Of a stretch of DNA of 64,000 nucleotides, positions 52,994 to 62,684 are shown in pieces. The DNA lies in contig CALMYB010000017.1 of the NCBI GenBank assembly GCA_937873515.1, forward strand, positions 62,001 to 126,000, written 5' to 3'. How positions within the stretch are numbered: position 1 is the first letter of the stretch; each line of letters begins with the position of its first letter. The notes beneath the pieces were generated by a model, which ran no database searches, was not told the DNA's origin, and was given only the letters and a program-made list of their open reading frames with translations. The position numbers were made by a program, and so were the translations under genes. The stretch is from an uncultured Acidobacteriota bacterium. Lineage in GTDB: Bacteria > Acidobacteriota > Blastocatellia > Pyrinomonadales > Pyrinomonadaceae.

Positions 52994-53974
52994 CTATCGG
53001 TAATCCGAGGCCGGCGAAGCATAATAGCCGTCGCGAGCCCGGACGGTTAGACGCGGCAAACCTCGCGGGCGTTTGACCTTAACTTTGACCTTACGCCATT
53101 TCCCGTTCGGAACAAAATCTTTCGGGGTATAACCGATCGAGTATTGGTGACGCAGTTCCAGGGCGATGCGCTCAAAGATCTCGTCCATCTCGACGTCCGA
53201 GTCGGGGTAGAAGGAGCGACCGCCGGTAACGTTGCTGATCTCGTCTAGGAATGCCTGCCCCTGCAAACCAACCTCGCTGGCAGCGTCATTACGGCCCTGA
53301 ATACCGATCGAATACGCCACGACATCCGATTCTTTTAGAAGACGCCGGACCTCGCCGAAGTTGTAGCGCGATGCGTTGTCCTGGCCGTCGCTGATTATAA
53401 GAACGGCCTTCTTCTGGTGCGAGCCGCGCATCACTTTCTCGACGCCTAGGTAAACAGCGTCATAAAGAGCTGTGTCTTTCTTTGGTTCGACGAGCGTCAA
53501 TTTCTTCAACACGGCCTCGCCGTCGCGCGACCGGTCCAGCAGGAGCTGCGCCTTATTGTTGAAAGCGATCAGGAAATACTCGTCCATCGGATGGCTCGTT
53601 GCGATGAAACGCGAGAGCGCATGACGAGCTTTATTGATCTTTTCGCCGTTCATCGAGCCCGAGACATCGAAGATTATGGCCAGCGAGACAGGTGCGTCGC
53701 TATCGCTGAAGAAGGTGATCTCCTGCTTCTCATCGTTGTCATAGACGGTGAACGCATCCTTTTTCAGTCCCGAGATATATCGATCATAGAGGTCGGTTAC
53801 CGTAGCAGTGACCGTAACAAGATCGGTTTTGATCTTGATAGCACCATTATCCGGCGGCGTTGGGCGCGGAGTCGGCGACTGCGCCGCGGAGACGGAAGCT
53901 AAAAATGCGACGGCGAAGAGAGAGGCCAGCAGGATCGAAAAACGAGAATGCTCGATGCCCAAATGTTTACGCAT
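52994..53974 (-). CDS. exported von Willebrand A domain protein, first of pair
   Basis: A 326-residue paralog of the gene at 51857. Signal peptide (about 1-31, with F-L-A-S-V-S-A-A-Q-S), a beta segment (V-T-V-T-A-T-V-T-D-L-Y-D-R) and the VWA domain with D-V-S-G-S-M-N and S-D-G-Q-D-N-A. It shares the N-terminal beta segment and the C-terminal Y-S-I-G-Y-P/T-P with its neighbour. Divergent from the gspF-like gene. Function unknown. Confidence 0.85.
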   Translation of the reverse strand: MRKHLGIEHSRFSILLASLFAVAFLASVSAAQSPTPRPTPPDNGAIKIKTDLVTVTATVTDLYDRYISGLKKDAFTVYDNDEKQEITFFSDSDAPVSLAIIFDVSGSMNGEKINKARHALSRFIATSHPMDEYFLIAFNNKAQLLLDRSRDGEAVLKKLTLVEPKKDTALYDAVYLGVEKVMRGSHQKKAVLIISDGQDNASRYNFGEVRRLLKESDVVAYSIGIQGRNDAASEVGLQGQAFLDEISNVTGGRSFYPDSDVEMDEIFERIALELRHQYSIGYTPKDFVPNGKWRKVKVKVKRPRGLPRLTVRARDGYYASPASDYR

Positions 53975-54154
53975 ACATACTCGAAAGGGACACTCTTATT
54001 GTAAAGATTAGCGAAAATCCGTTCAATGTATATTTTCAGATGCCAAGAGCGGCTCTTTGGTTGTTCGGCCTCAAGAATCCAAATACGCTATCTGAAAGGA
54101 ACATTCTTGCGTGCCGGACGTGTTATAATTCGCCCTTTGACGTTGGAGAGTTGA

Positions 54155-55432
54155 GTGCTTTTGAACGTCGTTGGACCACCGGGTCCCGATCTTATGCCTG
54201 AATATATCTGCCGCCTCGGTACGCCGTCCGGCGAAGTCGTAACAAAGATGGTCGAAGCCATCGGTGCTTCGGAAGCAAAACTTCGGCTTGAGGCCGACGG
54301 TTTTCGTGTCTTTGCCGTTTCCTCTGCGGAGAACGGGCTTTCCTCGGTCCTCGGTTTCGGTGGTTCTGGCAAGCATAACAAGGTCAAGCAGGCCGACTTC
54401 CTTTTGTTTAATCAGCAGTTTTCGGCGCTGTTAAGGGCCGGTATTCCAGTTCTTCAGGCGGTCGAGCTTCTTAAGACACGTTCTGCGTCGGCAAGTCTTC
54501 GAATGGTTCTCGCAGACGTTGAGGACCGCATCAAGAACGGTGAGCCGCTCTCACAAGCTTTCGAGGAACAGGGAATCTTTCCGAAGATCTATACTGCATC
54601 GATCCTGTCCGGCGAGAAGAGCGGCGCTCTCGACGACGTACTGGCCCGGTTCGTGACATATCTAAGGCGGAGCGTTGCGATCACGCGGAAGCTTCGAGGG
54701 GCGTTGGCATATCCTGCGTTCCTCCTGCTTGCGGCCACGATAATGGTCGCGTTCCTTACGCTCTACATAGTTCCGCGAATGTCGGATCTTTTTCGCAACC
54801 TGAATCAAAGCCGTGAACTTCCTGTCCTTACGCGGGCGGTGGTGTATATCTCGGGGACGATCGTCGCAAATATTTGGTGGGTCTTGCCGCTTGTTATCAT
54901 CATCGTCCTCGCACTTGTGTTCTGGTTCCGAACACAAAATGGCAAGCTTCTTTTGCACAAGGCGGTGCTTCGCCTGCCGGTCGCCGGCCAGCTCGTTAGG
55001 AATATGGCGACCGCACAGCTCTCGCGATCGCTCTCAACGCTGCTTTCAGGCGGCATCACCGTGCCGGAATCCTGGGATATTTCGTCACAAGCTTTGAACA
55101 ACCTCGAGCTTCGACGCAAGAGCCAGTCCGTTCTGCCGTTGATCCGAGAGGGCCGCGGGTTTACTGAGGCGCTTGAGACCGCGAACTGGATACCGTCACT
55201 TGGACTCGATATGATCGGCATCGGCGAACGCTCGGGCAGTTTACGCGAGATGCTGGACGAAGTAGCCGCCTTTTACGACGCAGAGGCAGAAGTTCGGCTC
55301 GAACAGCTCACGACGCTGCTTGAACCGCTAATTCTGCTGTTTATGGCGGCCGTCGTTGTCGTTATTCTTCTTGCGATCTACTTGCCGATCATACAAATGA
55401 TCTCTGCCGGGCCGTTCGGCGGCAGGCATTAG
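54155..55432 (+). CDS. GspF/PilC-type inner-membrane platform protein
   Basis: A 425-residue protein of the type II secretion/type IV pilus platform family. Two T2SF domains (about 85-205 and 285-410), each with G-I-P/T-V-L/P-x-A/S motifs and E-K/R-S-G-A/S-L (I-L-S-G-E-K-S-G-A-L and I-G-I-G-E-R-S-G-S-L), and spans between them and at the C-terminus. The GTG at 54155 is chosen because GGAG lies six bases upstream, whereas the later ATG (54194) has none; TATAAT at 54124-54129 is a likely -10 element. The ATPase at 55448 follows. Confidence 0.92.
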   Translation: MLLNVVGPPGPDLMPEYICRLGTPSGEVVTKMVEAIGASEAKLRLEADGFRVFAVSSAENGLSSVLGFGGSGKHNKVKQADFLLFNQQFSALLRAGIPVLQAVELLKTRSASASLRMVLADVEDRIKNGEPLSQAFEEQGIFPKIYTASILSGEKSGALDDVLARFVTYLRRSVAITRKLRGALAYPAFLLLAATIMVAFLTLYIVPRMSDLFRNLNQSRELPVLTRAVVYISGTIVANIWWVLPLVIIIVLALVFWFRTQNGKLLLHKAVLRLPVAGQLVRNMATAQLSRSLSTLLSGGITVPESWDISSQALNNLELRRKSQSVLPLIREGRGFTEALETANWIPSLGLDMIGIGERSGSLREMLDEVAAFYDAEAEVRLEQLTTLLEPLILLFMAAVVVVILLAIYLPIIQMISAGPFGGRH

Positions 55433-55447
55433 TCATCAAAGGTTTTT

Positions 55448-57127
55448 ATGAACGTCGAAAGCACAAATATTGGGCCGGTCTCGTCGCCGAAGATCGAACT
55501 GTCGGATTTCCTCGAGAACGAACCGCCGGAGGTCATCGAAGCAAAGCAGCGTGCAAAGCGATATCGAATGCCGTACATCGACCTTCTGCCGCCGGACGCG
55601 CCTTCGCCAGTGGACCAGGAGGAACTTGCGAAGATACCCGTCGAATTGATGTTGAGAAATCAGTTCGTGCCAATTCGCCGCGAAGGGAACTCGATGCACG
55701 TCGCGATGGCGAATCCCACGGACCTGGAACGTCTCGACGAACTCGAGAACGTCCTCAATGTCCGCATCATCCCGCATGTCGCAACGGCCGGTGCTATCGA
55801 CCTCGTCCTGCGGAAGGGCGATGCGACCCAGCGAGTGATGCAGGAGGCTGCGTCCGGATTTCGGATCTCGCTCGTCAAGGAGACCGAGCAGGGCGAAGAG
55901 GTCCTTGACCTCGATCGTCTCGCTTCCGACAGCGATATGTCGCCGATCATCAAGCTTGTCGACACGATCGTATATAACGCGATGGAATCGAGGGCGTCCG
56001 ATATCCATATCGAGGCAGGCGACCGAGATGTCCGTGTAAAATTCCGCATCGACGGCGCGTTGTATGCGAAGGTCGATCCGATCGACATCGCGTATCACCA
56101 GACTCTCATTTCGCGTATCAAGGTGATGTCCGAGCTGGATATTGCCGAACGGCGGATCCCGCAGGACGGACGCTTTCGCGTCAGGTACAAAGGCCGAACC
56201 GTCGATTTTCGTGTCTCGATCCTGCCGTCCGCGTTCGGCGAGAACTGCGTCATCCGTATCCTCGACAAAGAGCAGATATCGGAGGAATTCAAGAATCTCA
56301 GCCTCGATGTCGTTGGATTTGACGAGGAAGATCTGCGGCGCTTTAGGATCTATATCAAAGAACCTTACGGAATGGTGCTCGTCACGGGACCGACCGGTTC
56401 CGGTAAGACGACGACCCTTTACGGCGCGCTGAACGAGATACGGGCGGAAGAGGACAAGATCATCACGATCGAAGACCCGGTCGAATATCAGCTGCAGGGA
56501 ATCATGCAGATCCCCGTGAACGAGAAGAAAGGGCTGACGTTCGCACGCGGCCTTCGGTCGATCCTTCGTCACGATCCCGACAAGATCATGGTCGGCGAAA
56601 TTCGTGACGAAGAGACTGCGCAGATCGCGATCCAATCCGCACTGACCGGACACCTTGTGTTTACGACCGTTCACGCGAACAACGTGATCGACGTCATCGG
56701 GCGTTTCCTCAATATGGGCGTCGAGCCATACAATTTCGTCTCCTCGCTCAACTGCGTGCTGGCACAGCGGCTAGTTCGCCTCTTGTGTCCAACGTGCAAA
56801 CGGCCCTACACGCCGTCGGTCGAAGAGCTTGCGGATTCGGCCCTGAAGCCGTCGGATGCCGAGGGGCACACTTTTTATCGGAATGTCGGCTGCGACGCGT
56901 GCAATCACACGGGCTATCGCGGACGTTCTGCGATCCACGAATTGCTCGATATGTCCGACCGAATCCGCGAAATGATCATCGAACGCCGTCCCGGCTCCGA
57001 GATCCGCCGTCAGGCCGAACAGGAAGGCCTTTCATCGCTTCGCGAGTCTGCCGTAAAGAAGGTCTTTGCCGGACTTACGACGCTGCACGAGATAAACCGC
57101 GTTACGTTCGTCGAAGAACTAAAGTAG
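55448..57127 (+). CDS. GspE/PilB-type assembly ATPase
   Basis: A 559-residue ATPase that powers type II secretion or type IV pilus extension. N-terminal GspE domain (about 40-135), Walker A G-P-T-G-S-G-K-T-T (314-322), Asp box (A-L-N-E-I-R-A-E-E-D-K), Walker B (I-M-V-G-E-I-R-D-E-E-T), and the four-Cys zinc site (C-P-T-C ... C-D-A-C). Fifteen bases downstream of the gspF-like stop. No pilin, secretin or other Gsp gene lies in the window, so the partners are elsewhere. Confidence 0.95.
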   Translation: MNVESTNIGPVSSPKIELSDFLENEPPEVIEAKQRAKRYRMPYIDLLPPDAPSPVDQEELAKIPVELMLRNQFVPIRREGNSMHVAMANPTDLERLDELENVLNVRIIPHVATAGAIDLVLRKGDATQRVMQEAASGFRISLVKETEQGEEVLDLDRLASDSDMSPIIKLVDTIVYNAMESRASDIHIEAGDRDVRVKFRIDGALYAKVDPIDIAYHQTLISRIKVMSELDIAERRIPQDGRFRVRYKGRTVDFRVSILPSAFGENCVIRILDKEQISEEFKNLSLDVVGFDEEDLRRFRIYIKEPYGMVLVTGPTGSGKTTTLYGALNEIRAEEDKIITIEDPVEYQLQGIMQIPVNEKKGLTFARGLRSILRHDPDKIMVGEIRDEETAQIAIQSALTGHLVFTTVHANNVIDVIGRFLNMGVEPYNFVSSLNCVLAQRLVRLLCPTCKRPYTPSVEELADSALKPSDAEGHTFYRNVGCDACNHTGYRGRSAIHELLDMSDRIREMIIERRPGSEIRRQAEQEGLSSLRESAVKKVFAGLTTLHEINRVTFVEELK

Positions 57128-57147
57128 GAGAAGATCGCGGGCAGCTA

Positions 57148-58071
57148 TTAGCCGTTAGCGATCAGCCTGGCGTAAACATCGGGATCGACGTTGCCGCCGC
57201 TTACCACGACGCCGACGCGTTTGTTGCGAAATTGATCTGCATTCTGTAGAACGGCGCCGAGCGAGAGGGCACCGGTCGGCTCGCATTTGAGATTTGCGTG
57301 CGTGAAGTAGAGTCTGAGGCCTTCGACGATCCTTTCTTCCGGAACCTCCAAGATCTCTTTGACGCCGCGTTGAATGACCGGGAAAGTAAGGTCGCCGACC
57401 GAGAGCGTTCGGGTTCCGTCGGCGATCGTCTGCGGTTCGAACTCGTTCGGGATGATCTTGCCAGCGGCTAGCGACCTAGCCGCGTCATTCGCCATTGCCG
57501 GTTCGGCACCGATGATCTCGATAGGCTTTTTCGAGCGTTCGAACGATTCGACCGTTCCCGAGATCAACCCGCCGCCGCCGACCGGCACGATCACGACATC
57601 GAGGCCGAGACCTGCGATCTCATCCCCAAGCGTAGAATTGCCTTCGATAACGAGACGGTCGTCGAACGCGCTCGCCATGTATGCGTTCGGTTTCTCGCTG
57701 CTCAATTGAGCGAGGCGTTCCACGCGGCTGGTTTCATTTACATTTATTAGGTCGGCGGCCGCACCGTATTCGAGAACCGCATCGATCTTCACCTTCGCGG
57801 AATTGTGCGGCATCACGATCGTGCATTTTCGTCCCAGCATTTTGCATGCGAGTGCCAGTGCCTGGCCGAAATTACCGGACGAAACACCGACGAACTCCTC
57901 TTCCGGACGATTCAAAACGACGTTGTAGGCCGCACGGAATTTGAAGCTTCCTGTGTGCTGGAACGTCTCGCTGATGACAACGAGATCCTGATCGAGCTTC
58001 GAGCGAAGCTTCTCGGGTCGCAGGATAGTTGTCGGGCGAACTGCTTCGGTAAGGGTTTTCATTTCGATCAC
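57148..58071 (-). CDS. PLP-dependent threonine/serine dehydratase-like enzyme
   Basis: A 307-residue fold-type II PLP enzyme. PLP-Lys44 lies in T-G-S-F-K-F-R-A-A, and the phosphate-binding Gly-rich loop V-P-V-G-G-G-G is visible. Threonine dehydratases, serine racemases and serine dehydratases share this length and these motifs, so the substrate is unsure. No ACT regulatory domain, so it would not be feedback-inhibited as IlvA is. GTG start overlapping the upstream stop (GTGA); ATG 58062 also possible. Confidence 0.85.
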   Translation of the reverse strand: MIEMKTLTEAVRPTTILRPEKLRSKLDQDLVVISETFQHTGSFKFRAAYNVVLNRPEEEFVGVSSGNFGQALALACKMLGRKCTIVMPHNSAKVKIDAVLEYGAAADLINVNETSRVERLAQLSSEKPNAYMASAFDDRLVIEGNSTLGDEIAGLGLDVVIVPVGGGGLISGTVESFERSKKPIEIIGAEPAMANDAARSLAAGKIIPNEFEPQTIADGTRTLSVGDLTFPVIQRGVKEILEVPEERIVEGLRLYFTHANLKCEPTGALSLGAVLQNADQFRNKRVGVVVSGGNVDPDVYARLIANG

Positions 58072-59450
58072 TTTAACTTTTGGATCCTGATCTGGTCCAA
58101 TGCCCGCGCGACCGCCCTATCCGAACCTGTCAGAAGGTCCTTGATCGTCGGTGCGACTTGCACGTCCGGCTTGATGCCGACTCCGATGAACGGTGTTCCA
58201 TCAGGAAAGGTATCGTATTTTGTACAGATACCGGCGATGATGCCGCCGGGCAATGAAACAACGAGCGGCTGCCCGGAGCTTCCGCTTGTCGATTCGCCGA
58301 TGACGAGTCCGCGTTCCGCGGTGCGAAATGCGAGCACAAAATCCTCGGCGGCCGAACCCGTCCGCGCGGATGTTAAGAGTACGACGGGTTTAGAGTATGT
58401 CCGCGTTGCGGTCTTCGGAACCATTTCGGAGGCTTCGGTATAAAGCTGATCTGGCTTGTTCCACGCCCGAAAAGCAGGATGGTATTCGCGAGTAGCCCAT
58501 TTCGAACTCTTAAAAGAATTTTCGAGCAGCAGCGAAAGGATCCTCGCCCCGACCGCGTCGCTCCCGCCGCCGTTCTGCCGAAGATCGAGGACGAGTGCAT
58601 CTGCCTTTTCAATGGTGTCGAAGTTCTTTTCGAATTCATCGGCTGTTTTTGGATTCGTAAATGTATTGAGTCGAACCAGAAGAACGTTCCCGGGAAGCCG
58701 CGTCATTTCAAATGGCTCGTGATCGGAGGCTGACGCTCGCCATCTTTCAAACGCGACGCGCGGGATCGACCGCGAGAAAGTCCTGCCCTTTGCGTCTCGC
58801 AGTTCGAGAAGCACGGGAGTCTTAATCGGCCCCGCCAAAAGCCATCGCGTATAAACTGCGTAATCGCGCGCCTGAGGAGTTGAGACCGAAACGTACGGCG
58901 CGACCTTTTCTTCCGCAAACGCCTTGACCTCGGTCCTGTCGATCGCAGCGATCTCGACGCCGGGAGCGAAGCCTTGAGCGGTGAGTTCGGGGTCAAGAAC
59001 GTGCGTTATGACGACCTTGCCCTCGATAAGGGCGGTCTGGATCATAGGACGCGAATTGACGAGTTCGGAAAGTTCGGTCGGCGGCAGAACGAGTGTGTGC
59101 CCGTCGTGGAGCTTTGCTGCGAATTCCTGCAAAACACGAAAATACTCCAGTGTCGAGCGAGTTTGTCGCACCTTTTCAAGATGCACGAGATACTCTTTGT
59201 CCCAGTCGACGCCGGGAACGAGATCGAAGTTGACGAAGTTATATTTTGCTTCGGACCAGAATTTCGAGATCCCCGCGATCTTCTCGTTCTCGGACAGGTC
59301 TGCTTTGTACGGGGTTTTTAAAGCACGCGTCTCCCAGAATGCGGGGTCATTCCAAAAGGGCGTCTTTTGAATACCGTCCTGAGCATTTGCGGCGATCGAG
59401 AAAGCAAATATCGCCCCGAAAACTCCTATAAGAAAGGCTGCATTTTTCAT
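58068..59450 (-). CDS. exported S41-family peptidase
   Basis: A 460-residue protein with a signal peptide (1-23, ending A-N-A-Q). The C-terminal half carries the S41 (tail-specific protease) domain; the motif T-S-A-R-T-G-S-A-A-E-D-F holds the catalytic Ser, and L-D-L-R-Q-N-G-G-G-S-D belongs to the same fold. No clear PDZ. ATG 59450 with AGGAAACAAG just before it is preferred over an upstream start at 59492. Coupled to the PLP enzyme by a GTGA overlap. Confidence 0.88.
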   Translation of the reverse strand: MKNAAFLIGVFGAIFAFSIAANAQDGIQKTPFWNDPAFWETRALKTPYKADLSENEKIAGISKFWSEAKYNFVNFDLVPGVDWDKEYLVHLEKVRQTRSTLEYFRVLQEFAAKLHDGHTLVLPPTELSELVNSRPMIQTALIEGKVVITHVLDPELTAQGFAPGVEIAAIDRTEVKAFAEEKVAPYVSVSTPQARDYAVYTRWLLAGPIKTPVLLELRDAKGRTFSRSIPRVAFERWRASASDHEPFEMTRLPGNVLLVRLNTFTNPKTADEFEKNFDTIEKADALVLDLRQNGGGSDAVGARILSLLLENSFKSSKWATREYHPAFRAWNKPDQLYTEASEMVPKTATRTYSKPVVLLTSARTGSAAEDFVLAFRTAERGLVIGESTSGSSGQPLVVSLPGGIIAGICTKYDTFPDGTPFIGVGIKPDVQVAPTIKDLLTGSDRAVARALDQIRIQKLK

Positions 59451-59529
59451 CTTGTTTCCTAAAGAACGACGCAGGTCGGAAAATGGTTCCAATTACGCCG
59501 CCCATTAAAGAATGTTGTATAAATAAAGT

Positions 59530-60951
59530 ATGGACAAGGCAACTTTCGGGATGATCGGCCTCGGCACGATGGGGCGTAACTTTCTCTTAAATATCGGCGA
59601 ACACAGCATTGCGGGCGTCGGTTACGACCTCGATAAAGAAAAACGCGACCTTTTGATGAAAGAGGGAAGCGAGATGCCGCTCGATGTCGGCAAAGACATA
59701 CCGGAATTCCTCTCGAAGCTCTCGAGCCCGCGAAATATCATGCTTCTTGTCCCCGCAGGCCCGATAGTCGATGCCGTTATCGCGGACCTTACGCCGCATC
59801 TGAACGAGAACGATCTGATCATCGATGGCGGCAATTCTCATTACACCGACACCGATCGCCGCATCGCCGAACTTGCCGCGCAGCAGATCGGTTTTATGGG
59901 CATCGGTATCAGCGGCGGCGAGGAAGGCGCACGCCACGGTGCCAGCATCATGCCCGGCGGCACTAAAGAGCATTACGACCGCGTTGAGCATATTCTGAAG
60001 GCTGTAGCTGCAAAGGTCGATGATGAGCCGTGCGTGGCCTATATGGGCCAGGGTTCTGCCGGGCATTTCGTAAAGATGGTGCACAACGGCATCGAGTATG
60101 GCCTGATGCAGATCATCGGAGAGACATATGACTATCTCCGCCGCGTTAAGGGAAAGACCGCGGGGGAAATTTCCGAGATCTTTGAAAAGTGGAATACGAC
60201 CGAGCTTAACTCATTCCTGATCGAGATCACGGCGATCGTACTTCGAAAGAAAGACGCGGAGACCGGGAAGTTCCTTGTGGATGAGGTCCTTGACGAGGCG
60301 GGCCAGAAAGGCACCGGTAAGTGGACCTCGCAAGCGGCACTCGACCTCGGAATCCCGATCCCGACGATCGATTCTGCCGTCTCGATGAGGCAGATCTCGG
60401 CGATACGGAGTGTGCGTGATGCGGCCGGAGAAGTATTCGGCAAGGATCTGGCCGAGCGGGAAAGTTCGATCAGTACCGATGACCTTCAGAAGGCGCTAAC
60501 TGCGGCATTCATTATCACTTACGCACAGGGAATGTCGCTCATTCAGGCGGCGGCGACGGAACTTTCATATGGGACCGACCTTGCTGAGGTCTCGAAGATC
60601 TGGCGCGGAGGCTGCATCATCCGTTCGGCCCTGCTTGAAGAAATGCGACAGGCATACGGTGAGAATCCGGGCCTTGAAAGTTTGATGATCGACGCAAAGT
60701 TTGCGGATGCTTTGAAGGCCCACACGCCGAACTTGCGCAAGATGCTCTCAGCATGTACGCGCCACGGCATCGCGGCGTTGTGTTTGGGTTCTGCGTTGAG
60801 CTATTTCGATGCATTCCGCGCCGAGAAATTGCCTGCGAATCTCATTCAGGCACAGCGCGACCTATTCGGTGCACACACCTACAAGCGGAACGATACGGAA
60901 GGTGTGTTCCATACATCGGATTGGGAGACGGCTGATGGAACCGGCGCTTAG
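59530..60951 (+). CDS. gnd: 6-phosphogluconate dehydrogenase, decarboxylating
   Basis: A 473-residue enzyme of the oxidative pentose phosphate pathway, making ribulose-5-phosphate, CO2 and NADPH. Rossmann motif G-L-G-T-M-G (10-15), I-D-G-G-N-S-H-Y, G-I-S-G-G-E-E-G-A-R-H-G, catalytic K-M-V-H-N-G-I-E-Y. Long, homodimeric type by length. Ribulose-5-phosphate is also the substrate of the isomerase at 19566. No neighbouring zwf. Confidence 0.96.
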   Translation: MDKATFGMIGLGTMGRNFLLNIGEHSIAGVGYDLDKEKRDLLMKEGSEMPLDVGKDIPEFLSKLSSPRNIMLLVPAGPIVDAVIADLTPHLNENDLIIDGGNSHYTDTDRRIAELAAQQIGFMGIGISGGEEGARHGASIMPGGTKEHYDRVEHILKAVAAKVDDEPCVAYMGQGSAGHFVKMVHNGIEYGLMQIIGETYDYLRRVKGKTAGEISEIFEKWNTTELNSFLIEITAIVLRKKDAETGKFLVDEVLDEAGQKGTGKWTSQAALDLGIPIPTIDSAVSMRQISAIRSVRDAAGEVFGKDLAERESSISTDDLQKALTAAFIITYAQGMSLIQAAATELSYGTDLAEVSKIWRGGCIIRSALLEEMRQAYGENPGLESLMIDAKFADALKAHTPNLRKMLSACTRHGIAALCLGSALSYFDAFRAEKLPANLIQAQRDLFGAHTYKRNDTEGVFHTSDWETADGTGA

Positions 60952-60988
60952 GCTTGAGACGGTAACATTCACGAGCAACAGGCTGTGG

Positions 60989-61834
60989 TTACGCGATCTC
61001 CCACGCTGATTCGGTTTCGAGGAGCTTGGTCATCAGCTGGGCGTGGACGGAGTGGCCGCTTTTTTCGGCGGTGATTCGGCCTTTGATCGGCATCCCGACG
61101 AGGGCCGCGTCGCCAATAATGTCGAGGATCTTGTGGCGGACGAACTCATCTGAGTACCGCAGGGGAGTTTCGTTCAGCATCCCATCTTTGGTGAGCACGA
61201 TCGCGTTGTCGAGCGAACCGCCGAGAGCTAGATTCGCTTTGCGGAGCATATCGATCTCTTCCGCAAAACCAAACGTGCGGGCCGAGGCGATCTCACGGCC
61301 GAACGAACCGTTCTTCATCACGAAGCGATAGGTCTGCCGCTCGATGAAAGGATGGGGGAAGTCGATGACGCAGTCGATCTCGAAATTGTCGGCAGGCTCG
61401 ATCGACATCTTACGTCCGTTCTGATCGACCTCAACTCTTTCTTTTACGACGAGAGTACGTCGCGGTGAATCCTGCTCGATGGTTCCGGCCTTTTCGAGAA
61501 GGTCGATGAAATTTTCGCTCGATCCGTCAAGGATCGGCACCTCGATATTGTCGAGCTCGATGAAGCAGTTGTCGATCCAGCTTCCTCGCAATGCTGAAAG
61601 TAGATGTTCGCAGGTTGATAATACAACGCCCCGGCGCATCAAAGTAGTCGCATAGGAGCAATGCGAGATGAACTCGACCGATGCCGGGATCTCGAAATTA
61701 TCAAGATCTGTGCGGACAAAGACATAACCCGTGCTCTCGGGCGCCGGCCGAAGGCGTAAGTTGACCTCAACTCCCGTATGAAGGCCAATGCCGCTGACCG
61801 AAATTGATCTCGCAAGTGTCGTCTGATTCGCCAT
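60989..61834 (-). CDS. lpxC: UDP-3-O-acyl-GlcNAc deacetylase LpxC
   Basis: A 281-residue zinc enzyme of lipid A synthesis (committed step). Motifs: I-G-L-H-T-G-V-E, C-E-H-L-L-S-A-L with a zinc-binding His, R-H-K-I-L-D-I-I-G-D and K-S-G-H with the remaining ligand and catalytic His. The ATG at 61834 matches the usual N-terminus; a frame open to 61936 is discarded as too long. Length slightly short but typical. Confidence 0.95.
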   Translation of the reverse strand: MANQTTLARSISVSGIGLHTGVEVNLRLRPAPESTGYVFVRTDLDNFEIPASVEFISHCSYATTLMRRGVVLSTCEHLLSALRGSWIDNCFIELDNIEVPILDGSSENFIDLLEKAGTIEQDSPRRTLVVKERVEVDQNGRKMSIEPADNFEIDCVIDFPHPFIERQTYRFVMKNGSFGREIASARTFGFAEEIDMLRKANLALGGSLDNAIVLTKDGMLNETPLRYSDEFVRHKILDIIGDAALVGMPIKGRITAEKSGHSVHAQLMTKLLETESAWEIA

Positions 61835-61989
61835 CTTCGCCGGTCTATATAGCAAAACGTATGCCGAGCGAGTTTCGCTAGAATTTACAGGTGATCTGCA
61901 TTCTGAGGCCGCCAATGTGTTGCATTGATACCACATACCGTGGCGGAATTTACTAATAACGGCGAACCCATTACAATCTAGAGAAAGTT

Positions 61990-62574
61990 ATGGCGATTGC
62001 AACCGCTGGCCAAAAGGCCGCGAAAACGACTAAGGTAAAGATCGAGAATACGGCGACCTTTCCGCTTCCAAAAGACTATGAGGCGTCGATCCACAAGGCC
62101 CTCGATTTTCTTCCCGTTGAACAGACACGCGGGATCGAGCGGATCAAACTCGTAGATTTCATCAATGATCCGAGATTGAAGAATATGGATGTTCCGGTTA
62201 AGGGCGACCTTCCGGGGCTATATCATCCGCGCGTGCAGAACTCGGCGCCGTGGTTCGAGATCTCGATGGGCGCTTTGCTCCAGCCGACGGAAGGACGAGC
62301 AAAGCGTTTTATGGCAAAGAGCGGCTTCAAGGGCAATGTTGCCGGACTCATTTTTTCGCTCGTCGGGCAGCATTATTATTTGACGCTGCGTCATTCCGTC
62401 AAGAAAACAGGGCTCGAACCGCAGATCCGCCAATATGCAGAAAAGAATCTGCGTGCGTGGACCGAAAAGCAATCCGAGGGCAGTTGGCGTGCGAAGATCT
62501 TCAAACCTTTCCGCCCGATGCTCGAACGCTGGGCAAAATGGCTGAATAAAAAGGCCGCGCAATCGAAGAAATAG
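61990..62574 (+). CDS. conserved-looking protein of unknown function
   Basis: A 194-residue protein with no recognised domain. N-terminal half is polar, a moderately hydrophobic central stretch (N-V-A-G-L-I-F-S-L-V-G-Q) precedes H-Y-Y-L-T-L-R-H-S, and the end is very basic (W-L-N-K-K-A-A-Q-S-K-K). It could bind nucleic acid or an acidic surface, but this is guesswork. Divergent from lpxC, and followed by an inverted repeat and the EVE gene. Confidence 0.6.
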   Translation: MAIATAGQKAAKTTKVKIENTATFPLPKDYEASIHKALDFLPVEQTRGIERIKLVDFINDPRLKNMDVPVKGDLPGLYHPRVQNSAPWFEISMGALLQPTEGRAKRFMAKSGFKGNVAGLIFSLVGQHYYLTLRHSVKKTGLEPQIRQYAEKNLRAWTEKQSEGSWRAKIFKPFRPMLERWAKWLNKKAAQSKK

Positions 62575-62578
62575 ATAG

Positions 62579-62682
62579 TTAATGGTGAATGGTGAATTGT
62601 GAATGGTGAATGGCGAATTGTCATTGACGCATAGTTAAAAATTCACAATTCACAATTTACCATTCACAATTCACCATTGACG
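62579..62682. repeat. imperfect inverted repeat of short iterated units
   Basis: The left arm (62581-62630) is built of GAATGGT/GAATTGT units and the right arm (62641-62682) of the complementary ATTCACAATT/ACCATTC units; the arms pair over more than 30 bases with mismatches. It would form a long hairpin in the RNA between the genes. No coding potential. Confidence 0.65.
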
Positions 62683-62684
62683 CT

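Noticed and set aside
55448-57127. Complete type II secretion or type IV pilus locus
   Set aside because: Only the platform and the ATPase genes are present; no pilin, secretin or prepilin peptidase nearby.
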